A stretch of 64,000 nt of DNA from Porites lobata. Lineage: Eukaryota > Cnidaria > Anthozoa > Scleractinia > Poritidae. Below, piece after piece: positions 32,782-44,600 of the stretch. Positions within the stretch are counted from its first letter, which is position 1, and each line of letters starts with the position of its first letter. A model generated the notes under the pieces. That model had not been told where the DNA came from. It was given only the letters and a program-made list of their open reading frames with translations, and searched no databases. A program made the position numbers and the translations under genes. The stretch spans positions 1,863,501-1,927,500 of the forward strand of contig CALNXK010000025.1 in assembly GCA_942486035.1 (NCBI GenBank). Direction: 5' to 3'.

Positions 32782-33858
32782 ATGGTGTCAGAAGTATACG
32801 CAGAAGACAAGCGTTCTCAGGTGGCCATTGCCATACAGGCATCTTTCTTGCTAGTCATCATGCTTTCATCTCTTTTAGGAAACACACTGATCCTTCTCGC
32901 CATCTACAGAAACCACAGTCTTCGTAGTATCACCAGCGTGTTTATCGCTAATCTTGCGGTGGCAGATTTCCTGCTTGCACTCCTTGGAATGCCATTCACT
33001 ATGGCATCTTCTATAACCTACCACTGGGTGTTTGGAGATATTTGGTGTAAGATCAACGGGATGTTGAACTCGATATTCTGCATTGCGTCCATGCTGTCGC
33101 TAGCAGCTGTATCAATTGACAGATACGTTGCAATTATCAAGCCACTCCAGTACCCACTCATCATGACCTCGCGAATCGCTTTGGGTATGATAACCTACGT
33201 CTGGATGCACGCCATCACTTGCGCTTTTCTCCCCATCTTCGGCTGGTCCAGCTACACCTACATATACAACGAGTCAATCTGCACGGCAAACTGGGGAGAA
33301 AACATCCCCTACACCATGTTCATCTTCGCTTTCAGCTTCTTCGCCCCGCTGATGGTCATGACCTTCTGCTACTTCCATATACTTCGTGCGGCGAGGAAAC
33401 AGAGTAAAAAGATATCACCGCGGGTGGGCGAACTAAAAGAACAGACGTTACAAACGATGGTGGCCGTCCCGGTGGCTTTCGGTAACGAGAAAGGCACACA
33501 AGCGGTTGAAGATCCACCGACGGCAAAGGAAAAAGCGAAAGAAAGAGAAGCTAAGGAGAAGTTTAGGAGAGAAACAAGGGCGGCGAAGACGCTTCTCATC
33601 GTTATGGGGACATTTATGTTTTGTTGGGCACCTCACTTTATTGGAATGACCTGTTTACTTTTTGAAAAATGCAGAAACTCTTGGCCGGACGAGTACTTTG
33701 CTACTACCACATGGCTGGCCATGTTGAATAGTGGGTGTAATCCCATAATTTATGGAGTAATGAATAAGAAATTCCGGCAGAGTTTTAAGGATATAGTCAT
33801 GTGTACCAAGAGAACTAACAGAAGGTACAGCCAACGCGAACTAAGTTCTGTTTCATAA
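32782..33858 (+). CDS. Class A GPCR with classical DRY motif, orphan
   Basis: Intronless seven-transmembrane receptor of 358 residues. The open frame extends 24 codons further 5' but only from TTG, so the first ATG (32782) is chosen. Motifs: GNTL in TM1, LAVADFLLA in TM2, Cys89 at TM3 and Cys167 in the second extracellular loop, DRY (113-115), CWAP (281-284), NPIIY (320-324). The third intracellular loop is long (about 205-267) and Lys/Glu-rich. Position 3.32 is Asn96, not the Asp needed by aminergic receptors, and TM7 lacks the Schiff-base Lys of opsins. Both identities are therefore unlikely. It is not closely related to the NRY array at 4.8-13.3 kb. Ligand unknown. Confidence 0.92.
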   Translation: MVSEVYAEDKRSQVAIAIQASFLLVIMLSSLLGNTLILLAIYRNHSLRSITSVFIANLAVADFLLALLGMPFTMASSITYHWVFGDIWCKINGMLNSIFCIASMLSLAAVSIDRYVAIIKPLQYPLIMTSRIALGMITYVWMHAITCAFLPIFGWSSYTYIYNESICTANWGENIPYTMFIFAFSFFAPLMVMTFCYFHILRAARKQSKKISPRVGELKEQTLQTMVAVPVAFGNEKGTQAVEDPPTAKEKAKEREAKEKFRRETRAAKTLLIVMGTFMFCWAPHFIGMTCLLFEKCRNSWPDEYFATTTWLAMLNSGCNPIIYGVMNKKFRQSFKDIVMCTKRTNRRYSQRELSSVS

Positions 33859-35478
33859 CACGGAGCAACGGCGTACTAAAACGAACGCAGAATTACGCTT
33901 TCAAAAGCACGTGGACATCTCTAACCATGAAAAAACATGCAGTCGTCTTTAAATTTGAATTAAGATTCAAAGAAAAGAAGAAATTTAATAAGACGAACAA
34001 ATGAAAGAAACTAATTACCAAATTATTTCTGATTAAAAATCAGCTTACTCTTGAAAGATATTTGAATTGTGCCATACCGGAGGTTGGAGAAAGTAAGACG
34101 ATAACTTCCACTTTGGGAAAATTATCTTCAAATAAGATGGAGAAGATACGGCTAATCATTATAGAATAGGTGGCTTTATTGATGGCCCAGCTATAAATGT
34201 GATATCTTTATTTCTATCTATTATGGGATATTCATTGAAATTGCAGTGATAGAATGGGTGTAGCTATAGACTACGCTTGCTCAAGAAGCGAGCAAAATAG
34301 TCAAAAATAAATTAAAATCTTTATCCATAATTCGAATTTTTGTCTTGTTTGCCTCTTTTTAGTGTAAAACTTCCACGCCAATTCTTACGCTCACTTTCTC
34401 CGCCCCCTTTTAAATCAAAACACATTCACACCAAAAGCAAGATTTAGCGCAATGATCAGTTGACTATTCCTCAATTTCTGGTAATTTTAACTGCGTTTTT
34501 CTACCGCACAAATGCGTGACATTAATGGACGCACCACTTGTCAAAACCTTTCTGCCCACGGGGCACAAGATAGATAAGATAAACATACATAAATTAATCA
34601 TGATAACAATAACAGTGCTATTTCGTTTAATGTTGGTCAGCACAGCAAAGGTTGACTTTTTTGACAAATTGTAAAGTGAACGTGTTTCACAACACGTACC
34701 AACTACTTAGCCTACCTATTACGTACGTTAAGTCGTTGTCAACGTCGTGTACTAAGGATGGAGAGGACTAGCAGAAACTAAGTGAAATTTCAGAAGGGCC
34801 TATTAAAATATGCAAATTAAAATAAAGGAACAGTACTCGAGAAAAATTGCGAGGTATAAAGAATTGTGTGACTTTCTTCAGGTCCCTACAAGAAGATGCG
34901 GTTACCAACTACGTTTTTCACTCTCGTATTAACGTCGGCAAAACTAGAACAGCTTGCAGAAGATAAGATAAAAGTTGAATGACTGCGAGGCTTTCCTGAC
35001 ACCAAAGGCTAGAGCGAACTTCGAAAAGGCTTAACTTTAAAAGATTACCCAGCCACTTAAAGTACAACTCATGTTATAAAAAAGATGGTCGCAGGGACAT
35101 TATTCCTTTGTATTCCATATTCTAACCGCAAAAAAGGGATTACCTCAAATCGTGGTTCTCAAAAATGTAGTTGAAATTTCTAAAATATAACCTTAACGTT
35201 AACCTTTCTCCCGAAATTTTTAAGATATGTGCCCAAATGGTACGTGCGTGATATTTTGGACATTTGTCGCCATAATGAGTGACGAAAACGGACGTGATCA
35301 ACACTAACGGACGCCACATTTGAGACACTTAATAATCGAACATATCCAGTTAAAATAGTCCAACAAAGTGGCAAGGAGTAGTATTTTGCATTTGATTTAA
35401 TTATTTTAATTTAAACATCTTCCTGTAGATCAGTGTTCTAAATTGAACAAGACATGACCATTTTGTTACAAGGCGTTG
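33859..35478. other. Convergent intergenic spacer between the GPCR and Gemin5
   Basis: Holds the 3' ends of two converging genes. AATAAA at 34306-34311 could serve as the poly(A) signal of the plus-strand GPCR. On the minus strand only variant ATTAAA hexamers (for example near 35395) lie close to the Gemin5 stop. No other gene is recognised. Confidence 0.35.
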
Positions 35479-35679
35479 CTAGGCTACCTTATTGTATGTC
35501 CGAGTTAGTCTGCGGACTCCTTTTAAATCTGTTGAGGTCTGGGCATAGGTCTGGGCCCACTGCAAAGAACTGCTACCCAGTTCCCAGAGTTGTGTCACTG
35601 TTACAGGGAGACCGTGTGAACAGGTGGCTAGGCTTGCTATTGTCAGAGCCGATTCCATCGGCGAGGGAAATGGAAGATC
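35479..35679 (-). CDS. GEMIN5: Gemin5 exon 27 (terminal exon and stop)
   Basis: Acceptor TTTTTTTCCAG|GATCTT. The 66 codons include PFPSPMESALTIASLATC and a Gln/Trp-containing helix ending RRLTRTYNKVA, then TAG. It matches the conserved C-terminal PFPD..LL block of Gemin5, which fixes the 3' end of the gene. Confidence 0.85.
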   Translation of the reverse strand, partial: DLPFPSPMESALTIASLATCSHGLPVTVTQLWELGSSSLQWAQTYAQTSTDLKGVRRLTRTYNKVA

Positions 35680-38600
35680 CTGGAAAAAAAGCAACAAGAA
35701 ATTAGACTGGAGCTGAAGAGAGGAGACCGTGTCCGAGCTCAGATTGCCGTTCCAAAGAAAACTTAAATTTGGTCATTTCACACTTTACGCACAGATTTGA
35801 AAATCAACTCAATGTCTTACACCAAGGCCTAAGTTGACTTGCCGTTGCTGTTGTCGTTGCCGTCGCCGCGGTCTTGGTTTCGTAGGGTCACTCGTACTCT
35901 TGACCAATTTTGTACCGAAAGGTGTCTATTATTCCCGTTTCTACTAAAAAAGTATCTTTATCTTATTGAAATAGGACTCTTTCATCTTATGTTCAGTGAT
36001 TACGCACCTTCAAGTCAAATTGCTCGAGCTCCGTTAGGATTTTTTCCTCTTCATCAGCCAGGAATTGCAGGCTGGCATCGGTCGCAACGTATCTCAGGTC
36101 GATTGGGACTTTTCCATCCATAGTCTTTAAATCGTCATCTTTTCTGTCTGCTACCGAGCCGCGCGGCCCATCCAGGGTTTCAATAGAACTGTTATAATCG
36201 TTTCTACTGGAGCTTCCCTCGACTTCTAAAGTTGCACCCGCTGACTCTGATAGCTCATTAACGACGTCATTCGTTTTACTCCCAGTCTGAACACTCTCTA
36301 CAGTTTCTCCAGAGTTAGCAAGTTTTCTCATTGAGCCAACGTCACTGCTACTCGCAGAAAAACCAATCGGCTTGGCCGGTTGAGTCTTCGGCTTCTTATC
36401 ATTTTTCTTCCTCTGGTTCAACTGGCTGCTAGTTAACCCCGACTGTAGAAACTGCCGTGATCTCCGCAGCAACATTACCTTTCTGATCTCCACAAGAAGC
36501 GCTCTTTGATTATTCAGATTCGCGTAGTGATCTGAAAGCAACACAACTTTTGCATTCCTCAAGGTTGATACGAAATCTTGTTTCACAACGTTGATGGTCT
36601 CTAATGAAGAAATATGTTCCTTAGAATGCAAGCTTTTCCTCTCTACATCAAGAGCAGTTAGGCATGCACCCACTTTTGGCATTGCGTCTCCGTTTACACC
36701 ATCTTCACAAGTGATTTCGACAAGAGAAATTTCCCCTTTTCTGTCCTTGTCCGAAGTAGTTTCAGATGTTAAACTTGCACTCTCACTCGATGACAGAGGA
36801 TCCTTTGAATCCGAACTCTTGTCGGTAACAACAATAGACGTGAGGTATGAACATTTCTTCTTTATTGCCTCTGTCTGCGTGGGGTGAGAAAATTCCGTAC
36901 GTCTGTCCCCTTTCGCTTTGCATTCAGATGCCATATCGTCTTTTGAGTTAACTAGTTCAGTAGGCTCAGACTCTTTCGCCAATTCTTCCTCCACTGATAC
37001 ACGTCGCTCACTGCAGAAAACCTCCAATACCTCAGGACATCGGTACCACAACTCAGTCACAAGCGCCTTACAATAATACGCTTGAAAATGATGAAATAAT
37101 TTTTCCACGTCTTTCTGTTTTGTTGGCTCGTCTGTGCCGTTTTCGCTGGAGAATTCATGGCTTAACCTGACAAGATAGTCTAAGGATCCGATCCCATCAG
37201 GAAGAAGCATGCAGCATAACTGCCGCTGAATGGCAAAGAGACAGTTTTTGTTGCAACTTGAGAGGGACTGCAGCCAGTATTGGAAAGTACCATAAAGGTT
37301 GCCGGTCAGCGCCGATAGCAGGCCAAGAGTTATCTCAAGAGACATTCTGGACAATATCTGGGGTAAAAATAATAAAAAATGTACAACATTAACTGCCACG
37401 ATTTGCAAGAGATGGGCCATTTAAGTTCAGGAACAGTATTTAAAAAAATGCAAATCCTCCCAAGAAGTGACCAGATTATAAGGCTGTACGAATAGACCAG
37501 AGTTTAGTAGGCCATTTCCGAATTCTACCATCGCCTCCCGCCCCCCTCTTAAACGAGGTCAAGCGCAATCCTAATATGTACTTGCGTTTTATGTGCAAGA
37601 GAATCAAAAACAAAAATCATGTTCATATCAAAGACTTTAATTTTTCTTCATTTTGAGAAAGAAGGAAAGGCAACTGGAGAAGTTTTTTTTTTTTTTTAGG
37701 TATTGGATGATGAAAGAGATTTTTTACTGGCTGAACATTCTCGTACTACACTGCATTCTCAACCAATCAGAGCGAAAACCAGAACCAAACGTGACTCGCT
37801 TGCACGCGTTCACTCACGCACACTGACAGCGCTAATGGGTTAAAAAGTTATACACTGTACCTCTTGAATAGTCTCAGTTCCAGTGGAGATACTCTCGTAG
37901 TATGTCTTCAGTGTTTGAAAAAGTGTAGCTGTTGAATCAGGCTTGAACGCGCCACAGTGATACCAGGCCTCTAAGACACAGGCGATGAACCACTTCCTGA
38001 GCTTTTTATTGACCACCCAAGGTGAAACATAGCAATTTCTTTCCGGAAGCAACTGCATTGCTAGACGAATGCGAACACACCACCCAGGCTTAATACACGA
38101 TAATACAACATAGCAATTGCTTTCCAGAGGCAAGTGCATTGCTAAACGAATGTGAACACACCACGCAGGCCCAATACAACTGAGAACCATAACCGATAAA
38201 ATGAAGCCATAGAGAAGCGTTAGGAAAGAGAGAATAAAAGAGAGAGAGAAGAGAGGGGACAAGAGGGATGAAGAAAAAAAGAAAAGAATATGAAAACGAT
38301 GGAAATAGGACATAAGAGCCATCTGAAAAGAAATGCTCGCACTACATGTACACAACTACATGATACTGCGTGCAGTGACAATTGCAAACTGAGAACAGAA
38401 GACATGAAAACTGGATAAGAAAATAAGAGACAAAGTAGAAGGGGAGAAACGACTGAATAGTAAGGAACGAGAAGACAGGGAAGGGCTTTGAAATAACAAA
38501 TGAAACTTACCCCAAGGTTTAGTAGATATTTCTTCGCTTTTGAGAAAAGAACTTATCTTAGTTTGTTTTCCAGCATCACATGTGACATTGCTGATGATCT

Positions 38601-41600
38601 GATCTTCGATCATCGCCACAAGTAACAGCTCATGTACACACAGATTCAAAATATGGGCCTAAATAAAGAAAAAAGTGTTAAGCACTTAATTATAAAGAGT
38701 AGTGCAGTATTTTTAACTGTTTGAAGTCTCTTTAGTTCGTGGATGAAATGATGCATGTGGCGACCACACTCAAACGTAACCTCTTTTTTATCGTCGCGCT
38801 GCGGAAGTTTTTTTGAGTTAAAGGGGAAAAAATACAACTTAGGACGCTATTTTATAAGATTAGGAAGCTGATAGTAACTTATCTTCAAAGGAAAAAATAA
38901 TTGTTACTTCTGACGATATATTCTTAACTTAGGAATACTGCTTTAAACAGGGATAACCAGTGGCATTTTCGAAATAAAAGTTCGCTACCTCTTTCCAACA
39001 TGCAATTTGTCATCATCGATAAGTCAGTACCAGCGAAACGTCGGTACCCTAAACAAAAAATGTATCGTCCTAAAATACATTTGCTTCCTATTATCATCTG
39101 TACAAGACCGACAAGACGCTTCGCAGATGCTATTGCTAGTTCTTCATGTTCCCCAGGAAACTACAAGATATTTTTTACGTAAGATAGCCCGCGCGACAGG
39201 CCCAAAAAAGGGGAGGGGAAGAGGGAAGGGCGAAATGGTAAGGCCCCATTAAGAATTGGAAGGCAAGTAGGCATGAAGTGGAAAAGTACTTTTTTGGTTA
39301 TTTTCACCTCTACTCCCGGGCAGCTGGTCAAGACTTCATGGGCCTCCTGCCAGTTTGACGCCATCAAATAAGAGTGTGCGAGGCGTAGGCTGAGAGATAC
39401 GGCAAGTTCAGATTCATCAGAAAGTAACGCAACCTAAAATAAGAGCACACAAAAAGAATGATGTCGTTATTATGTCACGCTGTGTACCTCCAAGTGCAGA
39501 GCTTAACGTGACGAAACGGGCTATGTTTAACGCAACCATAAAATCACGCCGCAAAAGATAAAGCTTGTGAACCGTGAAAAGATGTCGCGATGCGGTTTTT
39601 TCGCAAAGAAAACAATTATTTTAAAAATGAACGAGACTTCAAACTAGAGAATCACCAAAAGGTTAACATGGAGGAGAACACGTATTACAAACAACAAACT
39701 TGGAAAACGTAGGTTAAACTTTCCAAAATGCAAAAATCGTTGAGCGCAAATTTTGGACGCAAATTAGATACTGAAAATACGTCCAACCACAGAACAGTGT
39801 ACAAAGTCCCAAGATTGCGTCTTTGAAACTAGCCGTTTAAAAATTCGCCTCAAGACAAGACAGTCTTAAATTCTGGATTCCATGCCGTGGATTCTGGTTC
39901 CCAGGTACTGGATTCCGGATTCTTTGTCATTAGAACTCTGGAGTCAGAATTCCAATCGTCCATGGGATTCCGGATTCCAAAACCCAGGATTCGGATTCCA
40001 CAAGCAAAAATTTCCTAGGCGGATACCGGAATCCAGAGTCTCTGACATGAAGCGACCAAATCAAGGACTTGCTCGGGTAAATATACACCTAAGCATTCAC
40101 CTAAGTGGGAACTCATAACAGGCAAACCCTTTTAACCATACCTGTAATGCTGTCCTAAGTGAGAACTGATCACCACGACGGCTCAATACCCGCACTGCAT
40201 CGCATGATGAATGGACTCCCAAGTAACTAAAACAACCAACACAGAGTTTGTTGTTTATATTGTCTTCAAACCATTAGTATCCCACACAGCCGTGTTTGTC
40301 TCGTCACGCAACGCTTCTCCTGTTCCTTGGGGAGGAATGTTGCGTGAGAGGACAAAAATGGCCGCGTGGGAGGCTACCAAACCATCGCCGAAAACACATT
40401 TCAGCGTCGATTAGTCTAGAGCCAGAAGTTTTTCTCCACGCTGAGCGTTTCTAAAGACATTACAGTACCTTCATAGCATATATCGCACTCCCCCGACACT
40501 TTCTTCATGTATTTCTTTTACGACTCTTAAACGTGTGAACGCTTGATACATGAAGACATTCTTATGCTGGCATAATAAAGTTAAACACTTATAAGGGAGG
40601 GGAGAGGGGAGGGGGAGGATTCGAATGCCATGCTATAGTAACCATTCACGTGATAAGATAATTGCACAGGGCTTGCTGGTTAGTACCTTGAGAATGAAAA
40701 CAAAGAAAACTCTTATTGTTGATGTCTAATTGCTTTCCATACCCTCTAGCAAGACGTTTTGGGTCAACTACATAAATCACTTGGATAGCTCCAGTAACCT
40801 TACCATTTAGCGGCTTGTTCAAACGAACTGTCAGTCTCCAACTTCCTAGCCCAGGTACTGTAAAGATCGAAGAGGACTGGGTCTAGGGGGGACAGTCGAA
40901 CTTTGGCCAATGCGATGGCCTCTCTGAAATACAATGGAAAGAGAATTGTGTCAATTTGTTCACTTTTCTTAAAGACAGAATTGTCAGGGGCGTAAATGTT
41001 ACACTTGATGACGTTATGAAGATGGCGGACTGGTCACCTTGTCTTGTTTGTGGTATGTTTTAGCATTTCTGGCCGTTTCAGCGCGATTTTAGCGAGTTTT
41101 AGTTCTACAACAACGGTAGATTTAAAACTCGCTAAAATCGCGCTGAAACGGCCAGAAATGCTAAGAACATACCACAAGCAAGACAAGAAGAAAAGGTAGG
41201 AAGTTTTGATGTATACTTATTTCTATTTTAATGCTCTAAATAACGATCGATAAGTTTTCCATACAAACTCATATATATTTCTGTTACGCAACTCGCTCTT
41301 GAGCTTGGGGTACCGGTGCTTACACTTCCTTCACAACACTCACAACCTTGTGATAAAAAAGCCTTGAAAGCGAACCCAAATGTTTCCTATGCTGAACTTT
41401 TCTCCTCGTGTAATTATCTTATACTGGAGTCAGTGCTAAATTCTGTATCAAATACCTCTTCAAAAACAGCCGTACCTGTACATAGCCTGAGTTTTGAACA
41501 CCTCTATAGCCTTGTACGTGTCATGACAGGCCAGGTAATACAGTACCGCACGATGATAAGATCCCTGCGATGCTAGCTGGTCAGCGTATGCTCGAGTGAT

Positions 41601-44600
41601 ACTCAACCATACGTCACGCCCGGCTAGCAAAATGGAAAAGGAAAATATTAAGAGCCATAATGGGACAGAGACGAAAACGCCGAATATCTAATGTTTTCTA
41701 TGGAAACTCTGTATTGAAATCATAAATGCCTTTCTTCTTAGGGTAACGAAGCTTGACTAGAAATAAAACGCAAATTGCGGTGACAAACATGAAGCTAAAC
41801 GAGCGCATAGCTAAAATAGAATTTCATTCACTGACTTAACGTTTTGTATGTCTCAACATACATCTTCGGAAGTAACTGTAAGCTTAAAATTTTGAAATAT
41901 ATAATAACAGTAATTTCAGTAGCTAGTGTGATAGTATTGACAAAAACAAAGGAGTTAATACAATACTACAACTAAATAAAGAAAACGGTAAAACAAAAAG
42001 AAACTATGACACGGTGCATGCACTGGCATGTAAAACACACACGTGTAAAACTAATTAGTAAAGATACAACTTTTCGCTGCTAACGAATTCATTAAAAGAA
42101 TGGCTGAAGATCACCAATAAAAAGAGTTTCTTTTATGGTTCAATGTAGGTCAGACCTAAAGTCGTGCAAAACGTCAATCAAAAATGAAATTTGCAAGACG
42201 TCGGTGCCTCAAATAGCGTGCCACAATGGTTAAAAGATTGGATTGATGATTACAATTCTTGACAATAGATTGTGCATAATATATAACACTTATAACACTG
42301 CATTTGTAAAGAGAAGACTGATAAAGATTCATTTGGCATTCAGTAATAGACCAACTCCAAAGACTGTGGGAATAAAACAAGATAAATGTATTATTAATCT
42401 CTGAACCTCAAGGTGATTTCTTCTGATTTATTCCCCCAAGCGCCGCATCCAAGCACGAGATTTAATATATTTAGTTCAAACTTCGCTGCGTGTACTCTGA
42501 CCTCTTTAAAGACATCGCGTGATATTCCACAAAAGATCGCGTGACTTCTTAGGTTTGGTTATTTGATATGCGTAGCACACAAGCGGCTAAATGCTAACGG
42601 AGGGGCATTCTGTCTGCGCGTGCGCTACCTATTCTGGAACAACTGCATTAACTGCTCTGCTGCTCTGCATGCTGTCTTTCGTTGCGGGTTTCAGAAACAA
42701 AAACAGAGAAAGACTGACGTTTTAAAACGGCCTTACTACAAGACGAATATGTCCCTCAAAGCAGACTGGCAGACAACAAGACCGACTATCAGAGAAAGAA
42801 CCACGTTTTTGCTCAACAACGATCGCTTGAGCGATGTGAAGTTTGTTGCCGCAAACAGCAATGGCGAAAGTACCCAATTGATTGCAGCACACAAATTCAT
42901 ACTGGCGATTGGTAGTCCTGTGTTTGAAGCCATGTTTTACGGCGAACTGGCGGAGACAAAAGACACTATTGAACTGCCTGACTGTGATTACGAGAGTCTG
43001 TTGGAGTTGTTTCGCTACATTTACAGCGATGAAGTGAATTTAAGCGGAAGTAATGTGATGGGGGTGTTATACTTGGCCAAGAAATACATCGTGCCTTCAC
43101 TAGCTGATAAATGCACGGAATATCTGAAAGAAAAGATAGATCCGTCAAATGTTTTCGATATCCTGTCATTTGCACAGAAGTATCATGAGGGGGTCATCGT
43201 AGATCGATGCTGGAAATTTATTGATCAGGAAACAGACGAGGCTTTGGAACCGGACGGATTCGAGACAATTGACAAGTCCTTACTTGAAGCAGTAGTAACT
43301 CGAGACTCTCTGAAGATTCGAGAAGTAGTATTGTTTCAAGCTGTAGATCGTTGGGCTAGAAAACAATGTCAAAAGCAAGGTTTGGCAGAAGATGGTGAAA
43401 TGAAAAGAAGAATTCTGGGAGAACAAATAATTAAAGCAATACGCTTCCCGGTTATGTCAGTACAGGAGTTTGCTTCTGTTGTCGTTGACACCAACATTCT
43501 TACTCCAGATGAAACAACTGGCTTGTTTAAGTTTTTTACAATACAGACCTCTCCTGTCGGGTTCTCGAAGACTCAAAGACGGCCTCTTGTCAATCATGAT
43601 CGCTTCAGTAGATTTATTTCTTTCACAACGCCGAGTGCCCTACATGAGGGAATTCGCTATGACGTGGGCAAACACTCACTTGCTTTTGCTGCGGACCAGA
43701 GTATTACATTGCATGGAGTCTGCTTGATTGGCAGATACAACTCCAGCTACACAGTGACATTGGAGGTAAAGAATGTTAGTAACAATACAACTATAGTGTC
43801 CAAATCAGGAACGTACTCCTCAGAGCTTTTGCCTTATGGATGTTGTCCTAGATATTATGGATTTCAAGTATCGTTTGACTGTGGAGCTGACATGAAGAGC
43901 AACACTAGGTATCACATTGAAGCGTTAATATCCGGTCCTCCCTCTGGATACGGGACTAAAGGGCTAAAAACTATAAACAGATCGGGTGTCACCTTTACAT
44001 TTTACGGCTTGAAAGACAGCTATTCTAGCATTTATTCTGGCCAGTTTTCTGAATTTATTTTTTCTGTTTAGAGTTGAATCAGTATATTATCACTTCAGTT
44101 CCAAAAGTGCGTTGGACTTGAAGCATTTACCGTTTTAATTTGACTCAAGAACTGTCCTTTTAAGGAATTTTAACCTTTCTGTTAGGTTTCCTTACTCGCC
44201 GGTGGAGTTCACCAGTGCTACGTTATATTGCACAATTATTACTTGCTTTTACATTCAATCTACTCATGATACTGAAGTTGTCATAAGGATGGGTAGATAA
44301 TTTTTAATAATCGAATATATTATATTGATAACAATGCTAACTATTAAAATCCTATTTACAATTAATTCACTTAAAAAAAACTATTCCGTCAAAACACTAT
44401 TTACAATTCCTTTCGTTTAAAACAACAATTAAATGGGTAGATGGGTAGATTGTTTTAAACGGTTTCTTAAAAATAACAATTTTTTAGGAGAGGTTGTCTC
44501 CCATTTACCAAAACTTTCCGGGACTTTCGGAAAGAACGGTGGCCATTTTCCTGCCAGTAATGCTGAATTATGCTGGATGACTCAGGTATCCAACCTGCAT

